DNA from: Candidatus Saccharibacteria bacterium RIFCSPHIGHO2_02_FULL_47_12
GTDB taxonomy: Bacteria > Patescibacteriota > Saccharimonadia > Saccharimonadales > JANWIN01
Length of the DNA: 5,286 nt
NCBI GenBank assembly: GCA_001790455.1
Contig: MGCP01000006.1
Coordinates: forward strand, 1 to 5,286
Direction: 5' to 3'
The position numbers and the translations under genes were made by a program. The notes beneath the pieces are model-generated. The model saw nothing but the letters and a program-made list of their open reading frames with translations, did not search any database and was not told the DNA's origin. Of the stretch, positions 1-4,910 are shown piece by piece; within the stretch, counting starts at the first letter, position 1; each line of letters opens with the position of its first letter.

Positions 1-1
1 T

Positions 2-304
2 ACCATCGAAAAAGCTAAAGAGTATGGTGTCCTAAAAGCAATCGGGCTTAAAAACAGGCAGCTTTATGTGATCGTAATAGAGCAGGCACTTATTGCGGCA
101 ACTCTGGGCTTTATTGTGGGAGCTGCTATAGCCTATGCATTAAACCCGACCATTGTTAGTGCTGTTCCGCAGTTTGTGACTCAGTTGCGACCTTTTGATA
201 TAGCCTGGATATTTGGAGTAACAATCCTAATAGCGATAATATCTTCGTATATCCCGATTCGTCGACTGAACAAAATTGACCCGGCGGAGGTATTCAAGGC
301 ATGA
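2..304 (+). CDS. ABC transporter permease, FtsX/MacB-type, C-terminal fragment (5' end outside window)
   Basis: This is the last 100 codons of a membrane permease; the reading frame is open from base 2, so the true start lies upstream and an internal GTG at 68 is not the start. The visible part begins with the EKAKEYGVLKAIGL motif (codons from about base 8), typical of the cytoplasmic loop of FtsX-like permeases, where it contacts the ATPase. Two transmembrane helices follow (about bases 62-140 and 200-259), then a short cytoplasmic tail ending IDPAEVFKA, the usual C-terminus of MacB/FtsX/DevC-type permeases. Such permeases pair with a LolD/MacB-like ATPase to export peptides, lipids or drugs, or to drive periplasmic or cell-wall enzymes. 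The cognate ATPase gene starts inside this gene's stop codon (ATGA overlap), so the two are translationally coupled. The substrate cannot be read from this fragment; the metal-related neighbours hint at a metal-stress role, which is inference. Confidence 0.9.
   Translation, partial: TIEKAKEYGVLKAIGLKNRQLYVIVIEQALIAATLGFIVGAAIAYALNPTIVSAVPQFVTQLRPFDIAWIFGVTILIAIISSYIPIRRLNKIDPAEVFKA
286..290 (+). promoter_or_regulatory. Shine-Dalgarno GGAGG for the ABC ATPase
   Basis: GGAGG lies inside the end of the permease gene, ten bases before the ATG at 301. The spacing is slightly long but usable. It supports 301 as the ATPase start and shows that the overlapping start has its own ribosome site in addition to coupling. 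Confidence 0.55.
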
Positions 305-1029
305 GTGTCGTAGAGGTAAAAAACCTATCCAAGGTATACGGATCCGGGCACACGTCAGTTAAGGCGGTTGATAATATTAATCTGAAAATTGAAGCTGGTG
401 ACATCGTTCTAATTATGGGACCTTCTGGTTCGGGTAAAACTACTCTGATTTCAATGATTGGCACGCTACTTAAACCAACTTCTGGGCAAATTATTATCGA
501 TAACGAGGATACAGCTGTCTTATCTGACACAAAAATGGCAGATTTGCGGCTTCATAAATTAGGTTTTATGTTCCAATCATTTAATCTTTTGTCTGCTCTG
601 ACGGCCGAACAAAATGTCGTTGTTCCACTAATAGTGGCTGGTGTGAGCAAAAAACAGTCTATAGCAAAAGCACGCAAGTTATTGGAGCAACTTCATCTTG
701 AGAAACGTCTCAACAACCTTCCAAAAAATCTGTCAGGTGGAGAAAAACAGCGCGTTGCCGTAGCCCGGGCACTAGCAAATGAACCCAAGCTTATACTGGC
801 GGATGAACCGACCGCTAACTTAGATACCAAAACCGGTTTAGAAGTCATGCAGCTGCTTTGTAACACCGCCTGCGGGGAAAACCGCGCGGTTATCATCGTC
901 AGCCATGATCAGCGGCTAAAAAGTGTGGCGAAGCGTGTAATTACTATCGAGGACGGTAAACTCATTCGAGAAGAAAAGGGTAACCATAATAACAACTGTT
1001 CAATGAATCATGGCAACATACCCAGATGA
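301..1029 (+). CDS. ABC transporter ATP-binding protein, LolD/MacB family
   Basis: This 242-residue cytoplasmic ATPase powers the permease encoded just upstream. All nucleotide-binding elements are present in order: Walker A GPSGSGKT (residues 40-47, Lys46), Q-loop Gln92 in MFQSFNLL, signature LSGGE (144-148), Walker B LILADEP (164-170, catalytic Glu169), D-loop NLD (173-175) and H-loop His202 in VSHD. The order, the length and the Q-loop context match the LolD/MacB/FtsE group. The start is the ATG in the ATGA overlap with the permease stop, with GGAGG ten bases before it. After the usual end of the domain (about residue 225) there is a 17-residue tail rich in Asn that carries His229, Cys233, Met235 and His237. 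This tail is not part of the ATPase fold and may bind soft metals or be a leftover of a rearranged neighbour. The next gene overlaps the stop codon by four bases. The family is certain; the transported substrate is unknown. Confidence 0.95.
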   Translation: MSVVEVKNLSKVYGSGHTSVKAVDNINLKIEAGDIVLIMGPSGSGKTTLISMIGTLLKPTSGQIIIDNEDTAVLSDTKMADLRLHKLGFMFQSFNLLSALTAEQNVVVPLIVAGVSKKQSIAKARKLLEQLHLEKRLNNLPKNLSGGEKQRVAVARALANEPKLILADEPTANLDTKTGLEVMQLLCNTACGENRAVIIVSHDQRLKSVAKRVITIEDGKLIREEKGNHNNNCSMNHGNIPR

Positions 1030-1367
1030 GAGAAGTAGCGGTCGACAAGGCGATTTACCTTGTAGATGACTCAAATCGGACTTACTCTTTTTTGAGAAGA
1101 AATCCGAATTGGAGTAAGCTATCACCTAGCCAAAATACCAAGAACAAACAATCCCTCAACGGCTATATACGACATTTACGCGGGGGTGGAACCAAGGTAT
1201 TCAAATTATCTAAAAACCTGTACCGCTGCCCGGAATGCGGCTTGCACTATGAAAATGAAGAAATCGCCAAACAATGCGAAGCTTGGTGTAGTGAGCACAA
1301 AAGCTGCAACTTAGAGATTACTCGTTTTTCTGTCGAGGCTGCCAGTGATCAAGGATTATCTCAGTGA
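1026..1367 (+). CDS. Small Cys/His metal-binding protein (zinc-ribbon-like C-terminus), function unknown
   Basis: This 113-residue protein starts in an ATGA overlap with the ATPase stop. No Shine-Dalgarno is visible and there is no other internal ATG, so initiation probably depends on coupling. Residues 1-60 are basic and polar, without a recognised domain or signal peptide. The C-terminal module (66-100) has Cys68-x2-Cys71, His74, Cys84-x3-Cys88, His91 and Cys94 in the context YRCPECGLHY, CEAWC and HKSCNLEIT, which suggests binding of zinc or another soft metal. I recall closely similar modules in small proteins of CPR bacteria and archaea, often near heavy-metal P-type ATPases, but could not check this here. 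A P-type ATPase tail remnant lies directly downstream in another frame, and its open frame overlaps the last codons of this gene. The last 15 or so residues may therefore be junction sequence rather than native protein. A metal sensor, chaperone or small metal-stress protein are all possible. Confidence 0.7.
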   Translation: MREVAVDKAIYLVDDSNRTYSFLRRNPNWSKLSPSQNTKNKQSLNGYIRHLRGGGTKVFKLSKNLYRCPECGLHYENEEIAKQCEAWCSEHKSCNLEITRFSVEAASDQGLSQ

Positions 1368-1464
1368 AACTTATTCGCCCATTGGCGCGGTCTTTATGTC
1401 GGTTTCTACCATAGTGGTAGCACTAAACGCCCAACTGCTCAGACGCATAAAACTGAGCAGCTAA
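1345..1464 (+). pseudogene. Remnant of the C-terminus of a copper P-type ATPase (CopB-like)
   Basis: In a frame different from the preceding gene, codons from about 1375 to 1455 read SPIGAVFMSVSTIVVALN followed by AQLLRRIKL and a stop at 1462. This closely resembles the last transmembrane helix and tail of copper-transporting P1B-type ATPases, whose ends typically read SPAVGAxLMSxSTVIVAxN. The frame is open only back to a TAG at 1312, and no other part of a P-type ATPase (DKTGT, CPC/CPH, TGD or GDGxN motifs) occurs in the window, so about 95 percent of the gene is gone. A GTG at 1345 preceded by GAGG (1335-1338, six bases away) could in theory start a 39-residue membrane peptide. The more likely reading is a deletion scar: the join with the zinc-protein gene probably lies between about 1320 and 1375. 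Family recognition is from memory of CopB sequences. Confidence 0.65.
1435..1460. repeat. Perfect 8-bp inverted repeat upstream of comEC (hairpin or operator)
   Basis: CTGCTCAG (1435-1442) and CTGAGCAG (1453-1460) are perfect reverse complements separated by a ten-base A-rich loop. The repeat lies at the end of the P-type ATPase remnant and covers the place where the -35 region of the comEC promoter would sit. It could be the stem of a terminator for the upstream operon. However, the T-rich run comes only about ten bases later (1471-1479), so a classical intrinsic terminator is not well supported. An operator for a dimeric regulator is equally possible. Confidence 0.5.
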
Positions 1465-1467
1465 ATC

Positions 1468-1476
1468 TGCTATTAT
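1468..1476 (+). promoter_or_regulatory. Extended -10 promoter of comEC, likely leaderless
   Basis: TGC-TATTAT is an extended -10 element (TGn plus a near-consensus hexamer at 1471-1476). Transcription would begin about seven bases later, at 1482-1484, practically at the ATG at 1485. No Shine-Dalgarno lies before the ATG and no convincing -35 box is seen, which fits an extended -10 promoter producing a leaderless message. Confidence 0.55.
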
Positions 1477-1484
1477 TTTGATAA

Positions 1485-2930
1485 ATGCATAGTGCAATCC
1501 GTTTGCATCGGACAACGCTAATTATTATGGGTTTGGCGGCTTTTTTGTCGGGGCTGGGTTTGGTGCGGCTTAATCTGCAAATCTCAGCTTTATGGGTTGC
1601 ATTAAGCTTACTTATTTTATTGGCGTTGTCTAAGCGCAAAAACTTTGCGTTAGCGTTGGCGGTTGTGGCTTTTGGCTTGCTGGCCGGGCTGTGGCGAGGC
1701 GGTGAGTATATGGTGCTTTTAAAACACTATGATAATTACTACGGACAAAAAGTTGTAATAGAAGGCACAGCTACAGATGACGGGGTTTATGGCGACGGCG
1801 GCCAGCTGGCTTTTGACATTGACCACATGGGAATTGGCTCGGAAGATTTGGTAGGCAAAGTTGGCGTGAGGGGATTTGGCGTGCCGGCAGTTTACCGCGG
1901 AGACCGGGTGCGGGTATCCGGAAAGTTATTTAAAACGCGCGGATCGCGCTCCGGAAGCATCAGCTTTGCCCAGATAGAAGTTATAAGTCGCTCTGGTTCC
2001 GTTATAAATGATGTAAAGCGGCGGTTTCAGGCTGGCATGCAGTCGGCTTTGCCAGAACCTTTAGCCTCTTTTTCGCTAGGTCTGCTTATAGGCCAGCGCA
2101 GCACCTTGCCAGAATCTTTGACAACTGTCATGGCAACTATTGGGCTGACACACGTGGTGGCGGTGTCTGGTTATAACCTCACCATAATTGTCCGCGCCGT
2201 GCGCAGGTTTCTGCACAAACTGTCTAAATACCAAAGCACCCTTATTTCACTGGCATTAATTTTGACCTTTCTTTTACTTACAGGCTTTAGCCCGTCTATT
2301 GTGCGGGCGGCGATTGTGAGCGTACTAAGCCTGGCGGCCTGGTACTACGGACGGTCCATTAGGCCACTACTGATAATTTTGCTTGCGGCAGCTTTGACCG
2401 CTGGCTTTTACCCAATATATATTTGGAGTGACATTGGCTGGTACCTATCCTTTCTGGCGTTTTTTGGGGTGCTTATTATAGCGCCGCTAATAGTTAAAAG
2501 ATTGTTTAAAAACAAGAGGCCGCATGCTCTAACCTATTTAGTAATAGAGAGTTTTTCGGCCCAGCTAATGGCTTGGCCACTGATAATGTATATATTTGGC
2601 GAGTTTTCAGTAATTGCTCTGCCGGCAAACATGCTAATTGTGCCGCTGGTGCCGTTTGCTATGCTGCTGTCTGCTGTTGCTGGAGCAGCCGGTATGTTGG
2701 CTCCGGCTTTGTCGGGGTGGTTGGCTTGGCCGGCACGCTTGCTTCTAACGTACATGATAGATGCCATGCAGCTACTAGCCAAAGTGCCCCATGCGCTGAG
2801 CAAACAAGGTCTTAGCCTAGCCCAAATGCTTTTAATTTATGCTGTAGTAGTCGGCCTTTGTTTTGTCTTGTGGCGCAAAACTAGAGGCAAAACTGGTATA
2901 ATAACAGAGAACGACGGGATAAAAACTTGA
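1485..2930 (+). CDS. comEC: ComEC/Rec2-family DNA-uptake channel, lacking the metallo-beta-lactamase domain
   Basis: This 481-residue inner-membrane protein is the likely channel that moves single-stranded DNA into the cytoplasm during natural transformation. The N-terminus has three hydrophobic segments (about 12-29, 33-48 and 54-70). A soluble beta-rich stretch follows (about 88-170) matching the DUF4131/OB-fold-like region of ComEC. From about 190 to 465 comes the polytopic Competence domain, with FSLGLLIGQRSTLPE (196-210), the HVVAVSGYNLT motif (223-233) that corresponds to HLLAISGLH in other members, and GFSPSIVRAAI after it. The protein ends in a final helix and a short charged tail. 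Well-studied ComEC proteins are about 750 residues and carry a C-terminal metallo-beta-lactamase-like domain proposed to degrade the second strand; that domain is absent here, as in shorter family members. The ATG at 1485 is chosen because it begins the first hydrophobic segment and sits right after a promoter-like element. yebC follows nine bases after the stop. Confidence 0.93.
   Translation: MHSAIRLHRTTLIIMGLAAFLSGLGLVRLNLQISALWVALSLLILLALSKRKNFALALAVVAFGLLAGLWRGGEYMVLLKHYDNYYGQKVVIEGTATDDGVYGDGGQLAFDIDHMGIGSEDLVGKVGVRGFGVPAVYRGDRVRVSGKLFKTRGSRSGSISFAQIEVISRSGSVINDVKRRFQAGMQSALPEPLASFSLGLLIGQRSTLPESLTTVMATIGLTHVVAVSGYNLTIIVRAVRRFLHKLSKYQSTLISLALILTFLLLTGFSPSIVRAAIVSVLSLAAWYYGRSIRPLLIILLAAALTAGFYPIYIWSDIGWYLSFLAFFGVLIIAPLIVKRLFKNKRPHALTYLVIESFSAQLMAWPLIMYIFGEFSVIALPANMLIVPLVPFAMLLSAVAGAAGMLAPALSGWLAWPARLLLTYMIDAMQLLAKVPHALSKQGLSLAQMLLIYAVVVGLCFVLWRKTRGKTGIITENDGIKT
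2894..2902 (+). promoter_or_regulatory. Extended -10 promoter for yebC-ruvC inside the comEC 3' end
   Basis: TGG-TATAAT has a perfect consensus -10 hexamer (2897-2902) with the TGn extension, located in the last codons of comEC. Transcription would start near 2909, giving a leader of about 30 bases that includes the yebC ribosome site. No good -35 box stands at the right spacing. It would allow yebC-ruvC expression independent of comEC. Confidence 0.6.
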
Positions 2931-2937
2931 AGGGGAG
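2931..2937 (+). promoter_or_regulatory. Shine-Dalgarno of yebC
   Basis: AGGGGAG lies two bases before the ATG at 2940, directly after the comEC stop codon. It is the strongest purine-rich ribosome site in the window and fixes the yebC start. Confidence 0.65.
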
Positions 2938-2939
2938 CT

Positions 2940-3671
2940 ATGTCCGGACATTCTAAATGGAGTACCATCAAACGTCAAAAGGGAGTCGCCGATGCCAAGC
3001 GCGGCGCTGTCTTTACTAAACTAGGCAACCAAATTGCCATTGCTGCACGCGGTGGAACCGACCCCGTCACTAACTCTGCACTGGCTATGGCTATAGAAAA
3101 GGCCAAGGCAGCCAACATGCCCTCGTCCAACATTGAGCGATCAATTCAACGCGTCAAAGATAAGTCGGCGGCTGATTTGCAGGAAGTTATGTATGAAGGT
3201 TACGGTCCGGGCGGGGTAGCTATATTGGTAGACTGCGCCACCGACAATGTGAACCGAACCCTGCCAGAAGTACGCAATGCATTCAACAAGCACGGCGGCG
3301 CTTTGGCAGAAAAAGGAGCTGTGGCATTTCAGTTTGAGCGCAAAGGTATGATACGGGCAAAGGGTAGCGGTGATGAGCTAATGCTTATAGCTATTGATGC
3401 TGGTGCAGAAGACGTACAAGAAGAGGGCGAAGAATCAATTATTTATACATCACCAAGTGACTTGGCTAGAGTACGGGATAATCTAAAAATTGCTAACATA
3501 GAGGTTATAGAAGCCGAGCTAACGTACGCGCCAAACAACAGCGTGGAAGTGGCAGATAAAGACACAGCAGGCAAAATTATGCGTCTCATGGACGCGCTGG
3601 ATGATCTAGACGACGTGACCAATACGTACACCAACTTTGATATCCCAGAAGATCTAACCGAGGACTCATGA
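2940..3671 (+). CDS. yebC: YebC/PmpR family protein (TACO1-like)
   Basis: This 243-residue cytoplasmic protein is a full-length member of the YebC/PmpR (DUF28) family, which is usually 240-250 residues. The hallmark N-terminus MSGHSKWSTIKRQKG is present, followed by the conserved helical part with AMAIEKAKAANMP (49-61) and NIER, then the EGYGPGGVAI motif (about 86-95) and NRTLPEVR of the second domain. The C-terminal domain ends in the usual acidic segment. Members have been described as DNA-binding transcription regulators. The mitochondrial homologue TACO1 is a translation activator, and more recent work ties bacterial YebC to relief of ribosome stalling at proline-rich stretches; which role applies here cannot be told. 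The gene has a strong ribosome site and its own extended -10 promoter. It overlaps ruvC by four bases (ATGA), a linkage widespread in bacteria. Confidence 0.97.
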   Translation: MSGHSKWSTIKRQKGVADAKRGAVFTKLGNQIAIAARGGTDPVTNSALAMAIEKAKAANMPSSNIERSIQRVKDKSAADLQEVMYEGYGPGGVAILVDCATDNVNRTLPEVRNAFNKHGGALAEKGAVAFQFERKGMIRAKGSGDELMLIAIDAGAEDVQEEGEESIIYTSPSDLARVRDNLKIANIEVIEAELTYAPNNSVEVADKDTAGKIMRLMDALDDLDDVTNTYTNFDIPEDLTEDS

Positions 3672-4147
3672 GCAGGATCCTAGGCATTGACCCGGGCACC
3701 GGAATTTTGGGGTTCGGGGTCATAGATGTGGATCAAAAAGGCAAAATTCAGCTGGTAGATGCCGGTGTGATCCGCACGCCAATCAAAGAAGACGACGCAG
3801 TAAGGTTGCAGACTATCTTTGAGGAGCTGACAGACATAATTATGCAGAACAAACCGCAGATAATGTCGGTAGAGAAGCTATTTTTTATGAAAAATGTTAC
3901 CACCGCCATGACGGTCAGCCAGGCGCGGGGCGTGGTGCTACTATGTGCCATGCAAAACCAACTGGAAATTGCCGAGTATACTCCACAGCAGATCAAGCAG
4001 GCTTTGACTGGCTACGGCCGGGCAGACAAAAAACAAATCCAAGAAATGGTGCGGGTGGTGCTGGGCCTAGAAGACATACCCAAGCCAGATGACTGTGCAG
4101 ACGCTCTGGCAGCAGCTATCTGTCACGCGAACCACATGTCGCAGTGA
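3668..4147 (+). CDS. ruvC: Holliday junction resolvase RuvC
   Basis: This 159-residue RNase H-fold endonuclease forms a dimer that cuts four-way DNA junctions made during recombination, after RuvAB branch migration. The four acidic catalytic residues are in place: Asp8 in GIDPGTG, Glu69 in SVEKLFF, and Asp142 and Asp145 in PDDCADALA. The TPQQIKQALTGYGRADKKQIQ segment is split here as TPQQIKQALTGYG (105-117) followed by RADKKQ, and is the usual basic junction-binding region. The length is normal (E. coli RuvC is 173 residues). The ATG overlaps the yebC stop (ATGA), with GAGGA at 3660-3664 only three bases upstream, so translation is probably coupled. The expected partner ruvA is not immediately adjacent but lies 178 bases downstream beyond a structured gap with its own promoter-like element. 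Confidence 0.97.
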   Translation: MSRILGIDPGTGILGFGVIDVDQKGKIQLVDAGVIRTPIKEDDAVRLQTIFEELTDIIMQNKPQIMSVEKLFFMKNVTTAMTVSQARGVVLLCAMQNQLEIAEYTPQQIKQALTGYGRADKKQIQEMVRVVLGLEDIPKPDDCADALAAAICHANHMSQ

Positions 4148-4183
4148 CCTGCTTTCTAACAGAGTCAGAAACACTGTCACTGC
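4141..4183 (+). repeat. Nested stem-loop spanning the ruvC stop codon
   Basis: GCAGTGAC (4141-4148) and GTCACTGC (4176-4183) are perfect 8-bp reverse complements. Inside the 27-base loop, TTTCT (4153-4157) can pair with AGAAA (4167-4171), flanked by a symmetrical 4-by-4 internal loop, so the RNA could form a two-tier hairpin. It covers the ruvC TGA. It could end or attenuate the yebC-ruvC transcript or protect its 3' end. It lacks a following U-tract, so a standard intrinsic terminator is not claimed. Confidence 0.45.
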
Positions 4184-4223
4184 TCTTGGCGCACTACTGC
4201 GTCAGAAACTCTGCTACTCGCTC
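4164..4223. repeat. Degenerate direct repeat, 37-base period
   Basis: GTCAGAAAC occurs at 4164-4172 and 4201-4209. Each copy is followed by a similar tail (ACTGTCACTGCTC and TCTGCTACTCGCTC), so about 22 bases are recognisably alike with a few mismatches. The remaining part of the 37-base period is poorly conserved. Origin and function are unknown. Confidence 0.5.
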
Positions 4224-4310
4224 ACTGTACTAAAGTGTACACCTTGCTCCGTTGCTCGTTTCTTCCTTGTATTGCGCTCAAGCATGTGTCTCGCGGCTCA
4301 ATTAAGGATA

Positions 4311-4319
4311 TGAGATAAT
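4311..4319 (+). promoter_or_regulatory. Extended -10 promoter of ruvA, likely leaderless
   Basis: TGA-GATAAT is an extended -10 element (hexamer 4314-4319) ending six bases before the ATG at 4326. Transcription would start at or within a base or two of the ATG. The only Shine-Dalgarno-like AAGGA (4304-4308) is 17 bases away, upstream of the -10, and would not be in the transcript. No -35 consensus is seen. This implies a leaderless ruvA-ruvB message. Confidence 0.55.
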
Positions 4320-4325
4320 AACTAC

Positions 4326-4910
4326 ATGATAGCAACGCTTTCTGGCGTAATTAGCGAAAAACTTTCAGAACTAGTAGTGCTGGATGTAAACGGCGTGGGC
4401 TACGGGCTGTATGTAACTGCCGAAGATTTTGGGCGATTAAATACTGGCGACAAGACTAAACTTCACATTTACGAACACATACGTGAAAACACACACGACC
4501 TGTTTGGGTTCAAACAACCAGAGACCAAGGCTTTGTTTGAGCTGCTTCTGGGAGTAAACGGTGTGGGTCCAAAAATGGCACTTAACATGTTAAGTGTTGG
4601 AACCATGGACGAGGTGCGGCAAGCCGTTGCGAGTGGCAATGTAAAGTTTTTGCAGACTGCCAGCGGCGTAGGCAAACGCGTAGCAGAGCGCGTAGTAGTA
4701 GACCTAAAAGACAAGGTTGGCCTAGCGGGCGTGGACCTACAGTCTTCTGGCCTACTGCAGGCTGACTCGCTACTTCTTAAAGACGAGGCTGTAGAGGCGC
4801 TAGTAAGCCTGGGTTACACACCACAGGATGCTTCCCAAGCCCTAAAATCCGTTGACAAAGAGCTGTCCACCCAAGACCGTGTAAAACTAGCACTCAGGAC
4901 CAAAGCATGA
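4326..4910 (+). CDS. ruvA: Holliday junction branch-migration protein RuvA
   Basis: This 194-residue protein forms the tetramer that holds a Holliday junction in a square-planar shape and recruits the RuvB motor rings. The order of domains is normal. An N-terminal OB-fold (1-62) opens with MIATLSGVI and includes the VNGVGYGLYV strand. Two helix-hairpin-helix motifs follow (GVNGVGPK, 76-83, and SGVGKRVAERVVVDLK, 113-128). After a linker comes a C-terminal three-helix domain (about 150-194), with EAVEALVSLGYTPQDA, which binds RuvB. In the pin between strands, E. coli has Glu55-Asp56; the equivalent here (IRENTHDLFGF) is Glu54-Asn55, so one of the two acidic-pin charges is missing. The length is close to the family's usual 195-205. 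The stop codon overlaps the ruvB start (ATGA), giving a two-gene unit probably driven by the promoter at 4311-4319. Confidence 0.96.
   Translation: MIATLSGVISEKLSELVVLDVNGVGYGLYVTAEDFGRLNTGDKTKLHIYEHIRENTHDLFGFKQPETKALFELLLGVNGVGPKMALNMLSVGTMDEVRQAVASGNVKFLQTASGVGKRVAERVVVDLKDKVGLAGVDLQSSGLLQADSLLLKDEAVEALVSLGYTPQDASQALKSVDKELSTQDRVKLALRTKA
4896..4899 (+). promoter_or_regulatory. Shine-Dalgarno AGGA of ruvB
   Basis: AGGA lies within the last codons of ruvA, seven bases before the ruvB ATG at 4907. The spacing is ideal. It supports the overlapping ATG as the ruvB start. Confidence 0.5.

Larger units (their letters stand above)
4148..4325. other. Structured non-coding gap between ruvC and ruvA
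   Basis: These 178 bases carry no credible gene: the frame that crosses it (starting at 4089 inside ruvC) is an out-of-frame shadow. It holds a degenerate direct repeat beginning GTCAGAAAC at 4164 and again at 4201, continuing as CACTG/CTCTG-rich sequence with a 37-base period. It also holds a small CGCA-CTAC-TGCG hairpin (4190-4201), the inverted pair TGTAC (4226-4230) and GTACA (4237-4241), and TTGCTC twice with an 8-base period (4244 and 4252). GCTC recurs six times on this strand. The 3' end (4311-4319) carries the ruvA promoter. It may be a repeat element or decayed insertion that separated two genes normally in one operon. Confidence 0.55.

Noticed and set aside
68..304. GTG at 68 as the start of a 78-residue protein
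   Set aside because: The frame continues upstream to the window edge with the conserved EKAKEYGVLKAIG motif of FtsX-type permeases, so this is an internal codon of a longer gene.
2573..2815. Forward 80-codon frame inside comEC
   Set aside because: Cys/Ala/Gly-rich shadow of comEC membrane helices in another frame, with no start signal.
2931..2939. A terminator between comEC and yebC
   Set aside because: The gap is only nine bases and is occupied by the yebC ribosome site; no hairpin fits.
299..3683. Possible recoding of TGA as glycine (code 25), since in-frame TAG codons follow soon after several TGA stops
   Set aside because: No gene needs TGA read through, glycine uses GGN throughout, and the TGA stops coincide with ATGA overlaps and normal family C-termini; the nearby TAGs are chance.
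4089..4313. A 74-codon forward frame running from within ruvC across the ruvC-ruvA gap
   Set aside because: It overlaps the ruvC active-site end in another frame, has no ribosome site or recognisable domain, and its second half is the repeat-rich gap.
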